Source of the DNA: an uncultured bacterium
GTDB taxonomy: Bacteria; Cyanobacteriota; Vampirovibrionia; Gastranaerophilales; Gastranaerophilaceae
Direction of reading: 5' to 3'
Assembly (NCBI GenBank): GCA_902765215.1
Contig: CACWZA010000010.1
Coordinates: forward strand, 30,284-94,283
Length of the DNA: 64,000 bases
The notes beneath the pieces were generated by a model, which made no database searches, was not told the origin of the DNA, and was given only the letters and a program-made list of their open reading frames with translations. The stretch's first letter is position 1, and every line of letters starts with the position of its first letter. Shown here in pieces: positions 27,203-37,575 of this stretch. The position numbers were made by a program, and so were the translations under genes.

Positions 27203-28052
27203 ATCACACAAAATAAATATCGCATCTTACAGAGTATTAAAAACATTTTCACTGTTATTTGAAAACAATTTGACAATGAATGAACTTATCTTTGCACTCA
27301 ATACTGACAATTCCGGCTCATATAACAATTTTGTAGTAAGTAAATATATTAATACATGCAAATCATGCGGTATAGATATCCAAAAAATCAACGGCAAATA
27401 TTCACTTATTAACACCCCGTTCGGAGCAAAATTCCTGCCGGAAGAAACAGAATTGCTGTTTGATATGGAAACCGCCGCTAAAAAATCAAAGACTGCAAAT
27501 GCGGAAAATATTATTACAAACCTGATACAAAAACTTCATTTAAACAACTACAAATCAAGTTACGGAATAAAATCAAGTGAAAACTACAGGTTAATCAAAT
27601 ACTTTGAAAAAGCCTGCGTTGCGGAATCCGAAGTATATCTTATATACAAAACAGGAGAACGAATCCAATGTCTGCCAAAAGAAATTACTACAGAAAACAA
27701 AAAAATGATTTTTAAATGCGTAGTAAATTCAAAAATGGAAGATATTAATCCTGACGACCTTGCGGACATAAAATTATCAAATGATGCCGTCAGAAAAACA
27801 AAGCTGAACGGTGGAGAAGTCATTTATGAACTGTCGGGGAAACTGGCGAAAAGATATCAGCTGAGAGAAAATGAACAGGTTATAAGATACAAAGCCAACG
27901 GGACAATCGTTATCAGTAACAAGTATGAAAAGAAAGAACAACTTTTCAGAAGACTTATGAGATACGATTCTCTCTGTAAAATTATTAAGCCGCAGGAATA
28001 TGTAAACGAGTTCAAAAAAATACTCGACGATACCCTAAACAATTATAAATAA
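27195..28052 (+). CDS. WYL-type transcription regulator, second of a tandem pair
   Basis: This 285-residue paralogue in layout has an N-terminal helix-turn-helix (YRVLKTFSLLFENNLTMNEL ... NNFVVSKYINTCKSCGIDI) and a degenerate WYL-like region (AESEVYLIYKTGERIQCLP, MIFKCVVNSKMEDINP). The start overlaps the first gene by 8 bases, implying coupled synthesis and probably one complex. It is shorter and more diverged than its partner. No clear terminator follows; 343 bases of non-coding DNA come next. Confidence 0.65.
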   Translation: MTKSHKINIASYRVLKTFSLLFENNLTMNELIFALNTDNSGSYNNFVVSKYINTCKSCGIDIQKINGKYSLINTPFGAKFLPEETELLFDMETAAKKSKTANAENIITNLIQKLHLNNYKSSYGIKSSENYRLIKYFEKACVAESEVYLIYKTGERIQCLPKEITTENKKMIFKCVVNSKMEDINPDDLADIKLSNDAVRKTKLNGGEVIYELSGKLAKRYQLRENEQVIRYKANGTIVISNKYEKKEQLFRRLMRYDSLCKIIKPQEYVNEFKKILDDTLNNYK

Positions 28053-28395
28053 ATCCTGAATTATTACAATTCCCCTTAACAAATCAGGCTTTTTATTACA
28101 AATACCTTTATATTTTTACAAAATTTTACAATTAAAAGCATGTCTTTTTTTGAGGTTTTTTCGACAATATTTTGAATACTCTTTTTTAAAATTATTCCTT
28201 AATTTGAGAACTAATTATATTATCAATATTGTTTAAAAAACAATCAAAAATGAAATTAATATTACCTTTATAATTTCGTAACATGGGGGCAAATATAAAA
28301 TTCAGCCACTTTTAAATATATATGGAGGTTGTATAATCTCTAATACAGGTGATAAAAAAGTTAAGACCCTAATCACCTATATATCAAGGTAGTAT
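28053..28395. other. Intergenic region with CATG motifs upstream of membrane-protein pair
   Basis: Very AT-rich. GTAACATG lies at about 28277-28284, followed by a GGGGGCAAAT variant of the GGGGTAAAT motif. No gene, strong terminator or recognised RNA was found. Confidence 0.4.
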
Positions 28396-30246
28396 GTGTA
28401 TTTTATGATAGATCGAATTAGTGTAAAAGATAGTTCCAATAATCTAAAAATCAACAACCGCGCAGAAAGGCAAAACAACAATCCGAACTTTCAGGGCCGT
28501 ATTGGTGATCGCGCTCTTGAATATACAATAAAAGGGATAAGAGCCTGCGAAAAGAACCCTATGATTAATGTTGCGGCAATTGACCTTATTACGGCAATCG
28601 GGCCACGCAGTATTTGGGAATCTTTCACAAATATATTTGCAGGGTTTGAAGCATTCAGACGCGAATCTTCAGGGCTTATTGTTAACTGTTTAATTCCGGG
28701 GTTTGTTGCTTTAGGTGCAGCAAAAGCCGTCAACAAAATGGTTATGGGCGGCAAAGCTAACTTATCAAGCTGCTGGGCAGGAAATGACGCAATAGACACT
28801 ATTTCAGATTATTATAAAAACGCAGAAACAACAGAAGCTTACCACGAAGGAATGGCTAAATTTAATGATGCAAAGAAAGCAAAAGTTTATGCGACACACT
28901 ACAATATGCTTAATGATGCATCAGGTATTGACGGAAACACAAGAAAAGTATTCAGAGAAATAGATGATTTAAATATATCTGAAACTGCAGAAAAATTAAC
29001 AGAAGCAACCTTTGAAGAACAAAAACACCTGTCCTTCGGCGAAAAAGTAAAAGCCGCAGGCAACACAATCAAAGGCTGGTTCTCAAAAGGAAAAACTGAA
29101 AAACATAAATCTATTATAGACAGAACTTTTGAACAAACGGCAGAAAAAACACATATTACAGAAAATGTTCGGTTTGGAAAAGAAGGCAGCTATGTAACAT
29201 CTAATCTAAAATCTGCAATGAAGAACACAACAGGTGTCCTGAAAGGATTTATTGCAGACGGAGTAGAAAACCCTGAACAAATTGAAGTATTTGCTAAAAA
29301 AGCGAAAAAACTTGTAAGAGCAAAGAGCGGTATAGCAATGGCTATTATTCTTCCGCTTGCAGCTTCTATGCAATCAATTAACAGATGGATAACATCAAAA
29401 TTATCAGGGGTAAAAGGCGCTCCTATCTATGACGATTATGCGAAAAAAGATAACGAAAAAATAGCAAAAACACCTGAAGAAATAAAAGCAGATAAACGTG
29501 CTTTATTAAAACAAAAATTCATTTCAGTAGGTTCAATGGTCGGGGTAGCAATGCTATCTATGATGAAGCTTCCTAACAAAGAAATGTTCAAGAGCATTTT
29601 TGAATTCAAAGGACAGTTCCCGACTATGGATCAGGCAAGAGCAATCTCAACAGTCACATTCGGTTCGCGTATGGCTGTTGCAGATGATAAGAACGAACTT
29701 GCCGAAGCAACTACAAGAGATATCGTTACCTTCAGCAGCATGTACTTCTTAGGTGATTATGCAGCAAAAGGTTACGCATCATATCTTGAAGGAACAAAAG
29801 GTGTAAAACTGTTAAACAGAAGCAAAGTTGCTGATAAAGATGCAAACATCTTCAAAAAATTCGGTAACTGGGTTGTAAATACTCACCTCAAATCAACTGA
29901 TGAACTTGCAGCAGACGGGGTCAGAACTCTCGAAGATATGACCCATTTAAGAACCAAATGCCAAATGGTTAACCTCGGTTCATCATTATTAATACTTGGT
30001 TTACTGGTTCCTGTATTTACAAGATTAAAAACAGAAAGAAACCACAAAAAAGAATTACTTGCAGGGGCAGGGGTAAATAATAAAATTGCAACAACTCCGG
30101 AAGGCACTAAAAGTAAAGAAAATGTAACAATTAATAATCAACATGGCAATTTTCAAGGTTTAGAAATCTTTAAAAACATGAGAAAAGATGCTGATAAAAG
30201 CGAAACATTCCAATTATTCAAACAACGTGTAGAAAGTCAAAACTAG
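28396..30246 (+). CDS. Lineage-specific membrane protein with NFQG motif, paralogue A
   Basis: This 616-residue protein starts at GTG 28396 with AAGG 6 bases upstream; ATG 28405 is an alternative. Residues 30-34 are P-N-F-Q-G, a variant of the TSFKG motif. Hydrophobic segments lie near 88-106 (VNCLIPGFVALGAAKAV), 315-333 (SGIAMAIILPLAASMQSI), 372-390 and 530-548 (GSSLLILGLLVPVF), so it is likely multi-pass. INRWITSKLSG, then GSMVGVAMLSMMKLP and FGSRMAVADDKNEL, match the next gene, showing tandem duplication. No known family. Confidence 0.78.
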   Translation: MYFMIDRISVKDSSNNLKINNRAERQNNNPNFQGRIGDRALEYTIKGIRACEKNPMINVAAIDLITAIGPRSIWESFTNIFAGFEAFRRESSGLIVNCLIPGFVALGAAKAVNKMVMGGKANLSSCWAGNDAIDTISDYYKNAETTEAYHEGMAKFNDAKKAKVYATHYNMLNDASGIDGNTRKVFREIDDLNISETAEKLTEATFEEQKHLSFGEKVKAAGNTIKGWFSKGKTEKHKSIIDRTFEQTAEKTHITENVRFGKEGSYVTSNLKSAMKNTTGVLKGFIADGVENPEQIEVFAKKAKKLVRAKSGIAMAIILPLAASMQSINRWITSKLSGVKGAPIYDDYAKKDNEKIAKTPEEIKADKRALLKQKFISVGSMVGVAMLSMMKLPNKEMFKSIFEFKGQFPTMDQARAISTVTFGSRMAVADDKNELAEATTRDIVTFSSMYFLGDYAAKGYASYLEGTKGVKLLNRSKVADKDANIFKKFGNWVVNTHLKSTDELAADGVRTLEDMTHLRTKCQMVNLGSSLLILGLLVPVFTRLKTERNHKKELLAGAGVNNKIATTPEGTKSKENVTINNQHGNFQGLEIFKNMRKDADKSETFQLFKQRVESQN

Positions 30247-30247
30247 T

Positions 30248-31942
30248 ATGAAGGTTAATTTATCTCAAAATATTCAACAAACAAATTTATTGAGAACAAA
30301 TCAAAAATCTAATACAAAAAACAACACCCAAAACAATCAGGTATCGTTTAAGGGTGCAGGTTGGACTGCGTTTTTAGATTACCTTGCTACAAACCCTGTT
30401 TGGGGTGCAACAGCTACAGACGTAGGGTTCATGGGAACACCTACAACAAGTATGGAAATTATTCGCAGAGGCTGGGGATACGGGGCTGAAGCAGGTTTCA
30501 GAGAATATACTTCAACATTAAATGATGCATCTGTCGGTTTGTACGGGCTTGGTGCAGGTACTGTTATTGCAGGTATGCTTAAAAAAGACGGTATCACAAA
30601 CCCTCAAAGAATTTTCGCTTCAAACGAATCTGTTGATGTTCACGCAGATTTATGGAAAGCAAGCGAAGGCGATGTTAACAAATATATTGAAAATTATGTT
30701 GATAATTTAAAAGGTTTTAATCCAAACAGTCCTTTAGCAGATGCTGAAGGTTATGTCAAAGTAGCCAATGAATGCAAGCAGGGTATTATTGATGATATGA
30801 AAACCCTTGCTGAAGGCGGACTTGATAAAAAAGAACTTTCAAAAGTCACTCAAAGACTTAATGCAAAACTTGTCGAAGCAACAGGTTCCGAATCAGAATT
30901 AATGCTTAAACACGGCGACAAAGCCGCAACATCAACAGTTACAACCGTAACTGACGACTTTTACAGAATGACAAAAGCTTTAAAAGAAACAGGTGAAGTA
31001 TCAAAAATTGATAAATTCACTTCAAAATTAAAAGCTTTCGGTAAAGGCAGAGCATTACTCGGACTTGGTGCAGCAATGATGATTTCTGCAAGTTTCCAAC
31101 CAATAAATGTCTGGATTACAAAGAAAAGAACAGGTTCAGACAGCTTTGGCGGTGACGAATCAAGAGCAAGAGATACATCAGCATCCTTCAAAGCTAAAAA
31201 GCTGGCTTCTATGGGTGCTATGGCAGGTATCATGCTTACAACAATGAAGGCTAAACCTTCACAATTCTTAGACAGAATGTTATTCAAAGGTACAGCACCT
31301 ACAATTAACCAATTCAAAGGGTTATACGGTACTACAATCTTATCAAGAATGTGGATGGGCAGAGATAATGATGAACTCAGAGAAATCAACATAAAGAGTA
31401 TTCTGGGTTATCTTAACTGGCTCGTACTCGGTAACTTTGTAGAAAAAGGTGTTGTAATGGCTATGGAAGACAAAAAGAATCCATTGTTAAGATACAACGA
31501 AGGAACTGCTAAGAACGGTTTCTTATACAAACACTTCGGAAAAGGTATTGATAAATTCTTCAACAGCAGCATTACTTCACGCAGAGAAATTCTGACAGAT
31601 GCACTTAAAGAACAGGGTGTTTCTGTTATAAACTCTGACGGTTCTGCTAAGAAGATGAAACAATTACTCAAAGATTTTGAAAAGATTACAAATCCTATCG
31701 CTAAAAAGAACCTTAAACTCAAAACATGGGCTCAATTAGCCGGATATCTGTATTCAGGTATTGTTCTCGGTGCAGGTGTTCCTTACCTTAACATTTCTGT
31801 TACGAACAAGGTTACCGCAAAGAGAAACGCAAAGAAAAACCACGAAAAAGCAGTAGATACTGCTAAAAATCATTTCTTTGATTCTCAAATAAGCAACACT
31901 TCTTTTGCAGGAATCAAAAACAATTATGATAAAAATGCATAA
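30248..31942 (+). CDS. Lineage-specific membrane protein with VSFKG motif, paralogue B
   Basis: This 564-residue protein starts one base after the upstream stop (TAG-T-ATG), so it is coupled. Residues 32-36 are V-S-F-K-G, and a second copy, TSFAG, lies near the C-terminus. Hydrophobic segments include GLYGLGAGTVIAGML (about 98-112), LLGLGAAMMISASFQPINVW, MGAMAGIMLTTMK and AGYLYSGIVLGAGVPYL. It shares (IN.WIT.K), (GAMAGIML), (ILSRMWMGRDNDEL) and the following segment with paralogue A. Perhaps both form one membrane complex; this is inference. Confidence 0.78.
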   Translation: MKVNLSQNIQQTNLLRTNQKSNTKNNTQNNQVSFKGAGWTAFLDYLATNPVWGATATDVGFMGTPTTSMEIIRRGWGYGAEAGFREYTSTLNDASVGLYGLGAGTVIAGMLKKDGITNPQRIFASNESVDVHADLWKASEGDVNKYIENYVDNLKGFNPNSPLADAEGYVKVANECKQGIIDDMKTLAEGGLDKKELSKVTQRLNAKLVEATGSESELMLKHGDKAATSTVTTVTDDFYRMTKALKETGEVSKIDKFTSKLKAFGKGRALLGLGAAMMISASFQPINVWITKKRTGSDSFGGDESRARDTSASFKAKKLASMGAMAGIMLTTMKAKPSQFLDRMLFKGTAPTINQFKGLYGTTILSRMWMGRDNDELREINIKSILGYLNWLVLGNFVEKGVVMAMEDKKNPLLRYNEGTAKNGFLYKHFGKGIDKFFNSSITSRREILTDALKEQGVSVINSDGSAKKMKQLLKDFEKITNPIAKKNLKLKTWAQLAGYLYSGIVLGAGVPYLNISVTNKVTAKRNAKKNHEKAVDTAKNHFFDSQISNTSFAGIKNNYDKNA

Positions 31943-31984
31943 TAAAAAAGACTACAGCAGAAAATATTGGAATGTATAATAATC

Positions 31985-32011
31985 GGAGTCGGACGTAGAC
32001 TCCTTTTTTTT
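31985..32011 (+). terminator. Terminator after paralogue B
   Basis: GGAGTC / GACTCC with a 7-base loop and eight T. The T-run reaches the stop codon of the convergent RTX-like gene. Confidence 0.88.
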
Positions 32012-35000
32012 ACCCCTCATTTTGATGCCAGTGAGATTGATACAACCCGATATATGCTTTTAATTCCTCGTCAGAGGCTTTACTCATAACATCAGACATA
32101 TTTATATAATTATTATCCTCAAGCCAGCCTGATACATCAGAATTTATTTCAGCGATATCAGAAGTCGTTATATATCCGTCAGTTGTGTTTATTCTTTCGA
32201 TGACATTATTTTCTATGTATCTAAAATTATGTATCCTTATCCCGGATGTATTATCAATATCCCGTTCTGACACAATATCATCAAGACTGTCTTTCGAAAC
32301 GAGTATTAAATCCGTGTATTTAAAAAAACTGCCCGCATCAAAGATTATCAGCATATCGCTGTATGATTCCAAAATATTCAGAACATCATTCCCGCCGTTA
32401 TCCGTAATGAGTGTAGTATCTGAAACGCTTTTTACTATATATTCGTCATTTCCCGAAGAATCCTCAACAATCGCAAGTTCCGACTGAAGGTATATTTTAT
32501 CATTACCGCTCTTTGATTCAACATAGGACGGAATTTTTGTTGTGTAAATATAGTTTCCGTTATCGTTCCCCTCGTACGCCATACCTACAATATAAAAAGG
32601 TTCACCTTTATATTCGTACTCTATAACGCAATCAGTCCCGTAAATTATTTTTTTAGTTGACTCTACACTATTGATTTTTATATGCTCCCGCTCAGCCTGA
32701 TCGAGATTATAGTACTCCTTTATTGTAACGGAATCATCATTATCAGTATTACTTATAATCAAATCGTTCCCTGATTTATCAAAGTCATAGTTTGCGTACA
32801 AAATCAGGTTTTCAGAACCCGAACCGTGATAAAGTGTATCATGCCCGTCACCATCATACAGATATATTTTACTGTTTGCAGATTCACCATATATCACATC
32901 ATCGCCGGTCCCCGGACGGATAATATTATTCCCTGCCCCGCAATATATAGTATCTGCACCACCGTTTGCGTAAATATATCCGTCATTATCTTCAAAAGTT
33001 ATCTCATCAGCGTCCGATGTACCGTAATAATAGTTGGCTGATTCATCAACCGAATACAGTTTGCGGTCTTTATTATCTATTGTTTCATAAACAGCATTCC
33101 CGTCAGAATCTGTGTATGCAATCATAGGAAGATTATTTATATTACCCCGTTCATATAGATTAACCGTTACACCATCTTTATCGGTTATATATTTTACAGA
33201 GTGTACAGATTCATAATCATCATTTTTTATTATTCTGTTAAAATAATCTTTTACCCTGACCTTATCGCCATCACTCGTATATGTTATCAATAAATCGTAA
33301 CCGTCCTTTTCAAACGACATTTCTTCTAATGATGTATCGTTAAATTTCAGAGTGTCAGTGCCACCGTCTGAATAAACCGTATCTACCCCATCACCTGAAT
33401 TAAAGATAAGCGTATTTTTACCGAGCCCCGCATAAATTTCATCATTATGCCCTGCGGAATTTGTAATTGTATTCCCGATATTTGTTCCTCTGATGATTCC
33501 CTCACCCGATACAGTCATCTCAGCATCAGCCGAGATACTGTATTCTTTAATATTTTCACCGTTAAGTGCAAATAGCTTATAGGGCTTATCTTCTGAAACA
33601 AAATAGTTTGAAAGAATAACCTTTTCATTTTCACTGATAACTATTTCCAGATTATTTTTATCTTTAATAAATACCAAATCGTCAAACCTGGTATCTTCAA
33701 ATGATAATACATCATCACCAGTCATATCGTGAAGAATATCACAGCCGCTTCCCGACAAATATTTAACCGTATCTTTCCCTGCGCCGGTGTAAATCTTATC
33801 ATCATAGATTGAACCTGTTATAACATCATTACCGAGCCCTGACTTGATTGTTACCCCAAGATTTTTATCATTTTTGTAGTTTTTGATATTGATATTATCG
33901 GAAGATACAGTTCCCGACAGTACACGCTTAGAATTAACACTAGCCTCATTTATAGAAAAGATGTAATCGGTCTTAGTCCCGTCAGAAACCGTGTTATTTG
34001 ATATATCAAAAACATACTGTTCTGTTAAATCTTCGCCCCAACGGGTAACAAATTTAATACTTTCAGCCAAATTTTTAGAGAACACATTAACTAATATGAT
34101 TTTATCCTCAAAACCTTTTCTTGTGATAACTACATTATTTTTAACCCTGCTTACTACAAATTCATTGCCATATTCAGATATAGCATTTTTATCATCGTAG
34201 TATACTGTAAGAGTTTCGCCCTTAGAAAGATAAATTTTATCCTCTCCGCCACCTGCAGAATATACTATTTTGTTAGTTCCGACGCCGCCCGTTATCGTGT
34301 CATTATATTTTGAGGCAATTATTGTATCGTCACCCGCACCGCCATTGACTGTTACCCCTTTATTGTTTTTAATCAGCACATTATTTATTGAGCTTCCGTC
34401 AATAATTTCGTTACGCAAATTCCCCGTATATTTTTTATTCTTAGATGTAAATTTGTCGTAACTGTAAAATTTTTCTTTTAAATCAATCGTTTGGGTTTCG
34501 GACAGCTTTAAAACAACCCTTTCAGAGATATCTTTTGAGCCGAAATTTTTAATTGTTATTGAACCTTCGCCTGTTGAAATATTTAAATCTTTTTTCTTAA
34601 AAGAATAACTTAACTCGTCAGGGTTCAGTCCAAGCCCCGATAAATCAAGGGTTAAATCTTCGTTTTTGGTAAGTTTTACCGTATCATTTCCGAAACCTTT
34701 TTTGAAAAAGATTATATTTCTGCCTTCCCCACCCGCAAAAGTATCATTATATTTTGACCCTGTAATTTCATCATCACCCGAACCTGAAGAAATTACAGCA
34801 CCCTTTTTATTTTTGATAATCAGATTATCCAAAGATGATGCATCAATTTTATCGCCGAATCTTGTCCCCGAATATTTTAACTTCTTCTTCGAAAAAGAAT
34901 TATATTCAGGCAAAAATATATCTTCTGACAGATTTATATCTTTGTCTGCAGTTTTAATAACTACATTTTCCGATAAAGTTGAAACATTTTGCTTTCCGTA

Positions 35001-35660
35001 CCCTTTCAGAATAACCGTACCTTTAGCACTTTTAATAGTTAAGTCTTTCTTTACGGTATACTCAATTTCATCAGAATTAATTTCCAACCCGCTAAAATCA
35101 ATAATCAGGTTTTCATTCTTTGTAAGAAGAATAGTATCAGTATCAAACCCGCTATTGTACACAATAGTATCCGTACCCGTTCCCGAAGTAATTTTATCAT
35201 TACCTTTTGTGCCGTATATTACATCTTTTCCGGAGTTTGAAACAATTATATCGGCACCTTCTGTTCCCGTGATTTCATCATCAAACAGAGTTCCGATTAC
35301 ATTAGCGCCTGTAATTTTAGTCGGTAAATGATCAATAAGACAAGCTTCTATAATATCCGTTTTGAACATCTTTTCATTATCTTCATCTGTCAGAATATAT
35401 CTGAAAAAGTTTCTATTATCTTTATTCAGAAAATAGTTATTCAGTCTTACTTCATAGTTATTCCAACTGCTATCAATAGCATTAAGGGTTATAACAAGAT
35501 CTTTCTCGTCTTGTTTTATTGATTTTACAGCCTCATCATAAGTATACCCGCGAAAATACAAGGCACAATTTTGAGGGGATTTACCCTCTGTGACATTCCC
35601 TTCTGCATCATAAAAATCGTATGATACACTGCTATCCAGATCAACTGTTAATACTTCCAT
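32010..35660 (-). CDS. Large RTX-type calcium-binding repeat protein
   Basis: This 1216-residue acidic protein has repeated Gly-Asp nonapeptide-like blocks (SGSGDDEITGSKYNDTFAGG, NGGAGDDTIIASKYNDTITG, TGAGKDTVKY, GTEGADIIVSNSGKDVIYG), the mark of hemolysin-type calcium-binding repeats. Blocks recur in larger units of about 150-170 residues with beta-rich segments between (LTKNEDLTLDLSGL, LTKNENLIIDFSGLE). There is no signal peptide, as expected for type I secretion, where the C-terminus directs export. No transporter genes are adjacent. It has no recognised enzymatic domain, so adhesin or surface-layer roles are possible. Confidence 0.85.
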   Translation of the reverse strand: MEVLTVDLDSSVSYDFYDAEGNVTEGKSPQNCALYFRGYTYDEAVKSIKQDEKDLVITLNAIDSSWNNYEVRLNNYFLNKDNRNFFRYILTDEDNEKMFKTDIIEACLIDHLPTKITGANVIGTLFDDEITGTEGADIIVSNSGKDVIYGTKGNDKITSGTGTDTIVYNSGFDTDTILLTKNENLIIDFSGLEINSDEIEYTVKKDLTIKSAKGTVILKGYGKQNVSTLSENVVIKTADKDINLSEDIFLPEYNSFSKKKLKYSGTRFGDKIDASSLDNLIIKNKKGAVISSGSGDDEITGSKYNDTFAGGEGRNIIFFKKGFGNDTVKLTKNEDLTLDLSGLGLNPDELSYSFKKKDLNISTGEGSITIKNFGSKDISERVVLKLSETQTIDLKEKFYSYDKFTSKNKKYTGNLRNEIIDGSSINNVLIKNNKGVTVNGGAGDDTIIASKYNDTITGGVGTNKIVYSAGGGEDKIYLSKGETLTVYYDDKNAISEYGNEFVVSRVKNNVVITRKGFEDKIILVNVFSKNLAESIKFVTRWGEDLTEQYVFDISNNTVSDGTKTDYIFSINEASVNSKRVLSGTVSSDNINIKNYKNDKNLGVTIKSGLGNDVITGSIYDDKIYTGAGKDTVKYLSGSGCDILHDMTGDDVLSFEDTRFDDLVFIKDKNNLEIVISENEKVILSNYFVSEDKPYKLFALNGENIKEYSISADAEMTVSGEGIIRGTNIGNTITNSAGHNDEIYAGLGKNTLIFNSGDGVDTVYSDGGTDTLKFNDTSLEEMSFEKDGYDLLITYTSDGDKVRVKDYFNRIIKNDDYESVHSVKYITDKDGVTVNLYERGNINNLPMIAYTDSDGNAVYETIDNKDRKLYSVDESANYYYGTSDADEITFEDNDGYIYANGGADTIYCGAGNNIIRPGTGDDVIYGESANSKIYLYDGDGHDTLYHGSGSENLILYANYDFDKSGNDLIISNTDNDDSVTIKEYYNLDQAEREHIKINSVESTKKIIYGTDCVIEYEYKGEPFYIVGMAYEGNDNGNYIYTTKIPSYVESKSGNDKIYLQSELAIVEDSSGNDEYIVKSVSDTTLITDNGGNDVLNILESYSDMLIIFDAGSFFKYTDLILVSKDSLDDIVSERDIDNTSGIRIHNFRYIENNVIERINTTDGYITTSDIAEINSDVSGWLEDNNYINMSDVMSKASDEELKAYIGLYQSHWHQNEG

Positions 35661-35704
35661 CTTCTGCTAAATACTATCATGAAGATAGCCGCATGGCTAT
35701 AAAA

Positions 35705-35737
35705 AAAGACAGCGGACTAACTCGCTGTCTTTCTTTT
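35705..35737. terminator. Terminator hairpin between RTX-like gene and pfp
   Basis: AAAGACAGCG / CGCTGTCTTT with T-runs on both sides. In the intergenic gap it can end the minus-strand pfp transcript. A second small palindrome ATAGCC/GGCTAT lies at 35684-35699. Confidence 0.82.
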
Positions 35738-35750
35738 ATTTTATTTAGTC

Positions 35751-37424
35751 TTATACAGTAGCAGATAAAACTTTTTTATTTACCCCTTGTTCAAGAGCCA
35801 AAGTTCTTGTTGTGATATCACAAACAGAGCTTGGGCCGAAGTACTGAATAGCACCAGGGAACAGATATCTGTCATTCATTGCCCAATCTTCTCTGTTATC
35901 TGCTAACTGTTTGAATACAGGACCGTCAAGTTCAACCAATGCTTTCTTAATAACAGGTTTCATTTCACCGTGACGTCTTTCCATATTCATCATCATAGTA
36001 AGAGGAACACCGCCTGCAATCCATTCAGAAGCAGGAGCAGTAAGGTTTCTTACTGATGATAAGTAACCTGTCAAACCAAAGGTAATCAATGCAAATGCGT
36101 TGTAACCTAATGAATAGCAATAATCTGCATCAAAGTTTGAAGGGAATGCACAACGACCTTCATAACCGAAGAAGTGTGATTGTGCAGAGAACTTAACCCC
36201 TGTACCTTTTAATTTTGATTCAATCATAGAAATCAATAATTTTTCTGTTTCAATCTTAGAAACCTGAACATTACCGTGAGGGTCTCTGTCCATAAGTAAC
36301 TGAGCCTTAATCAAGGTTGGTAATGAAGAGAATACTTTTGCATTATCGCTTGATAAAGTGTTTTCTATAATAGAGAATTTTTCTGTTTGTTCAGCGTTTG
36401 TATAGTGGCTGTCTTTTTCTAATGTACTCATAATATCGTTAAGGTTAGCAATCATAGCACCCATTTCAGGAATAAATTCGATTAAACCTTCAGGAATAAT
36501 TGCAACACCGAAGTTTTTGCCGTTTTGTGAACGTCTTGTGATAATATCTGTCATATAATCAATGATTGATGATAATGACATTTTCTTTGCTTCAACTTCT
36601 TCTGATATCAAAGTGATATTAGGCTGAGTTTGAAGAGCAGCTTCAAGTGCAACGTGAGAAGCACTTCTGCCCATAATTTTAACGAAGTGCCAGTATTTCT
36701 TAGCAGAATTAGCATCTCTTTGAATGTTACCGATAAGTTCGCCGTAAGTTTTTGTTGCAGTATCAAAACCGAAAGAAATTTCAATTTGTTCATTTTTAAG
36801 GTCGCCGTCAATTGTTTTAGGGCAGCCGATTACCTGAATACCTGCATTGTTTGCAACAAACCATTCAGCAAGTAATGCTGCGTTTGTGTTTGAATCGTCA
36901 CCGCCAATAATTACAACAGCAGAGATGTTCAGTTTTTTGCAAACTTCCAGTGAAGATTTAAACTGTTCTTCTGTTTCAAGTTTAGTTCTGCCTGAACCGA
37001 TAATATCGAAACCGCCTGTATTTCTGTATGCGTTCATAAATTCATCTGTAAATTCAATATATTTACCTTCAATAATACCTGAAGGGCCACCTAAGAAACC
37101 GTATAATTTATTAGACGGATTTGCCTGCTTCAAAGCATCATAAAGCCCTGCAATAACATTGTGTCCGCCGGGAGCCTGTCCGCCTGATAATATAACACCG
37201 ACATTTTTTTGTTCAAACGATTGATTTTCGTTTGAAGAACTAAATGTTACGGTTGGTTTTCCGTATGTATTTTTGAATAATTCTTTGATTTCTGCCTGAT
37301 TTGCAACTGATTGTGTTGCAGAACCTTCAGAACATACTAACTTGTTAATCCCTTCTGATAATGAAGAAGGTAATTTTGGTTGGTATTTAAGTCTTTCAAC
37401 TTGTAATGGTGATAAATTTGACAT
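35751..37424 (-). CDS. pfp: Pyrophosphate-dependent 6-phosphofructokinase
   Basis: This 557-residue enzyme phosphorylates fructose-6-phosphate with pyrophosphate, reversibly, in glycolysis/gluconeogenesis. Length and motifs fit the long (plant/spirochaete) PFP class: [15 protein letters not shown] near the start, [17 protein letters not shown] (the GGDD motif that selects PPi over ATP), [20 protein letters not shown] and [19 protein letters not shown]. The start is set by AAGGGA 6 bases before ATG 37424; a longer frame exists but lacks a ribosome site. Saving ATP this way is typical of fermenting anaerobes. Confidence 0.93.
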   Translation of the reverse strand: MSNLSPLQVERLKYQPKLPSSLSEGINKLVCSEGSATQSVANQAEIKELFKNTYGKPTVTFSSSNENQSFEQKNVGVILSGGQAPGGHNVIAGLYDALKQANPSNKLYGFLGGPSGIIEGKYIEFTDEFMNAYRNTGGFDIIGSGRTKLETEEQFKSSLEVCKKLNISAVVIIGGDDSNTNAALLAEWFVANNAGIQVIGCPKTIDGDLKNEQIEISFGFDTATKTYGELIGNIQRDANSAKKYWHFVKIMGRSASHVALEAALQTQPNITLISEEVEAKKMSLSSIIDYMTDIITRRSQNGKNFGVAIIPEGLIEFIPEMGAMIANLNDIMSTLEKDSHYTNAEQTEKFSIIENTLSSDNAKVFSSLPTLIKAQLLMDRDPHGNVQVSKIETEKLLISMIESKLKGTGVKFSAQSHFFGYEGRCAFPSNFDADYCYSLGYNAFALITFGLTGYLSSVRNLTAPASEWIAGGVPLTMMMNMERRHGEMKPVIKKALVELDGPVFKQLADNREDWAMNDRYLFPGAIQYFGPSSVCDITTRTLALEQGVNKKVLSATV

Positions 37425-37519
37425 ATTTTTTCCCTTCTGTTTAGTAATAACCAAATTTCTTAACCACATTATACCCCAAACATAATAATCATACGGGCAA
37501 ATTTATCAGGCATGCCCAT

Positions 37520-37557
37520 AAAAAAACGACAGATAAAAAATATCTGTCGTTTTTTAT
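37520..37557. terminator. Terminator between the 600-residue gene and pfp
   Basis: ACGACAGATA / TATCTGTCGT with A- and T-runs on both sides. It can end the minus-strand transcript of the gene at 37576-39378. Confidence 0.85.
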
Positions 37558-37575
37558 TATATATTTTTCAGCATT

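Noticed and set aside
34666..35331. 221-codon plus-strand frame antisense to the RTX-like gene
   Set aside because: Its Ser/Pro/Phe-rich product mirrors the repeat composition of the minus-strand gene; no start signals.
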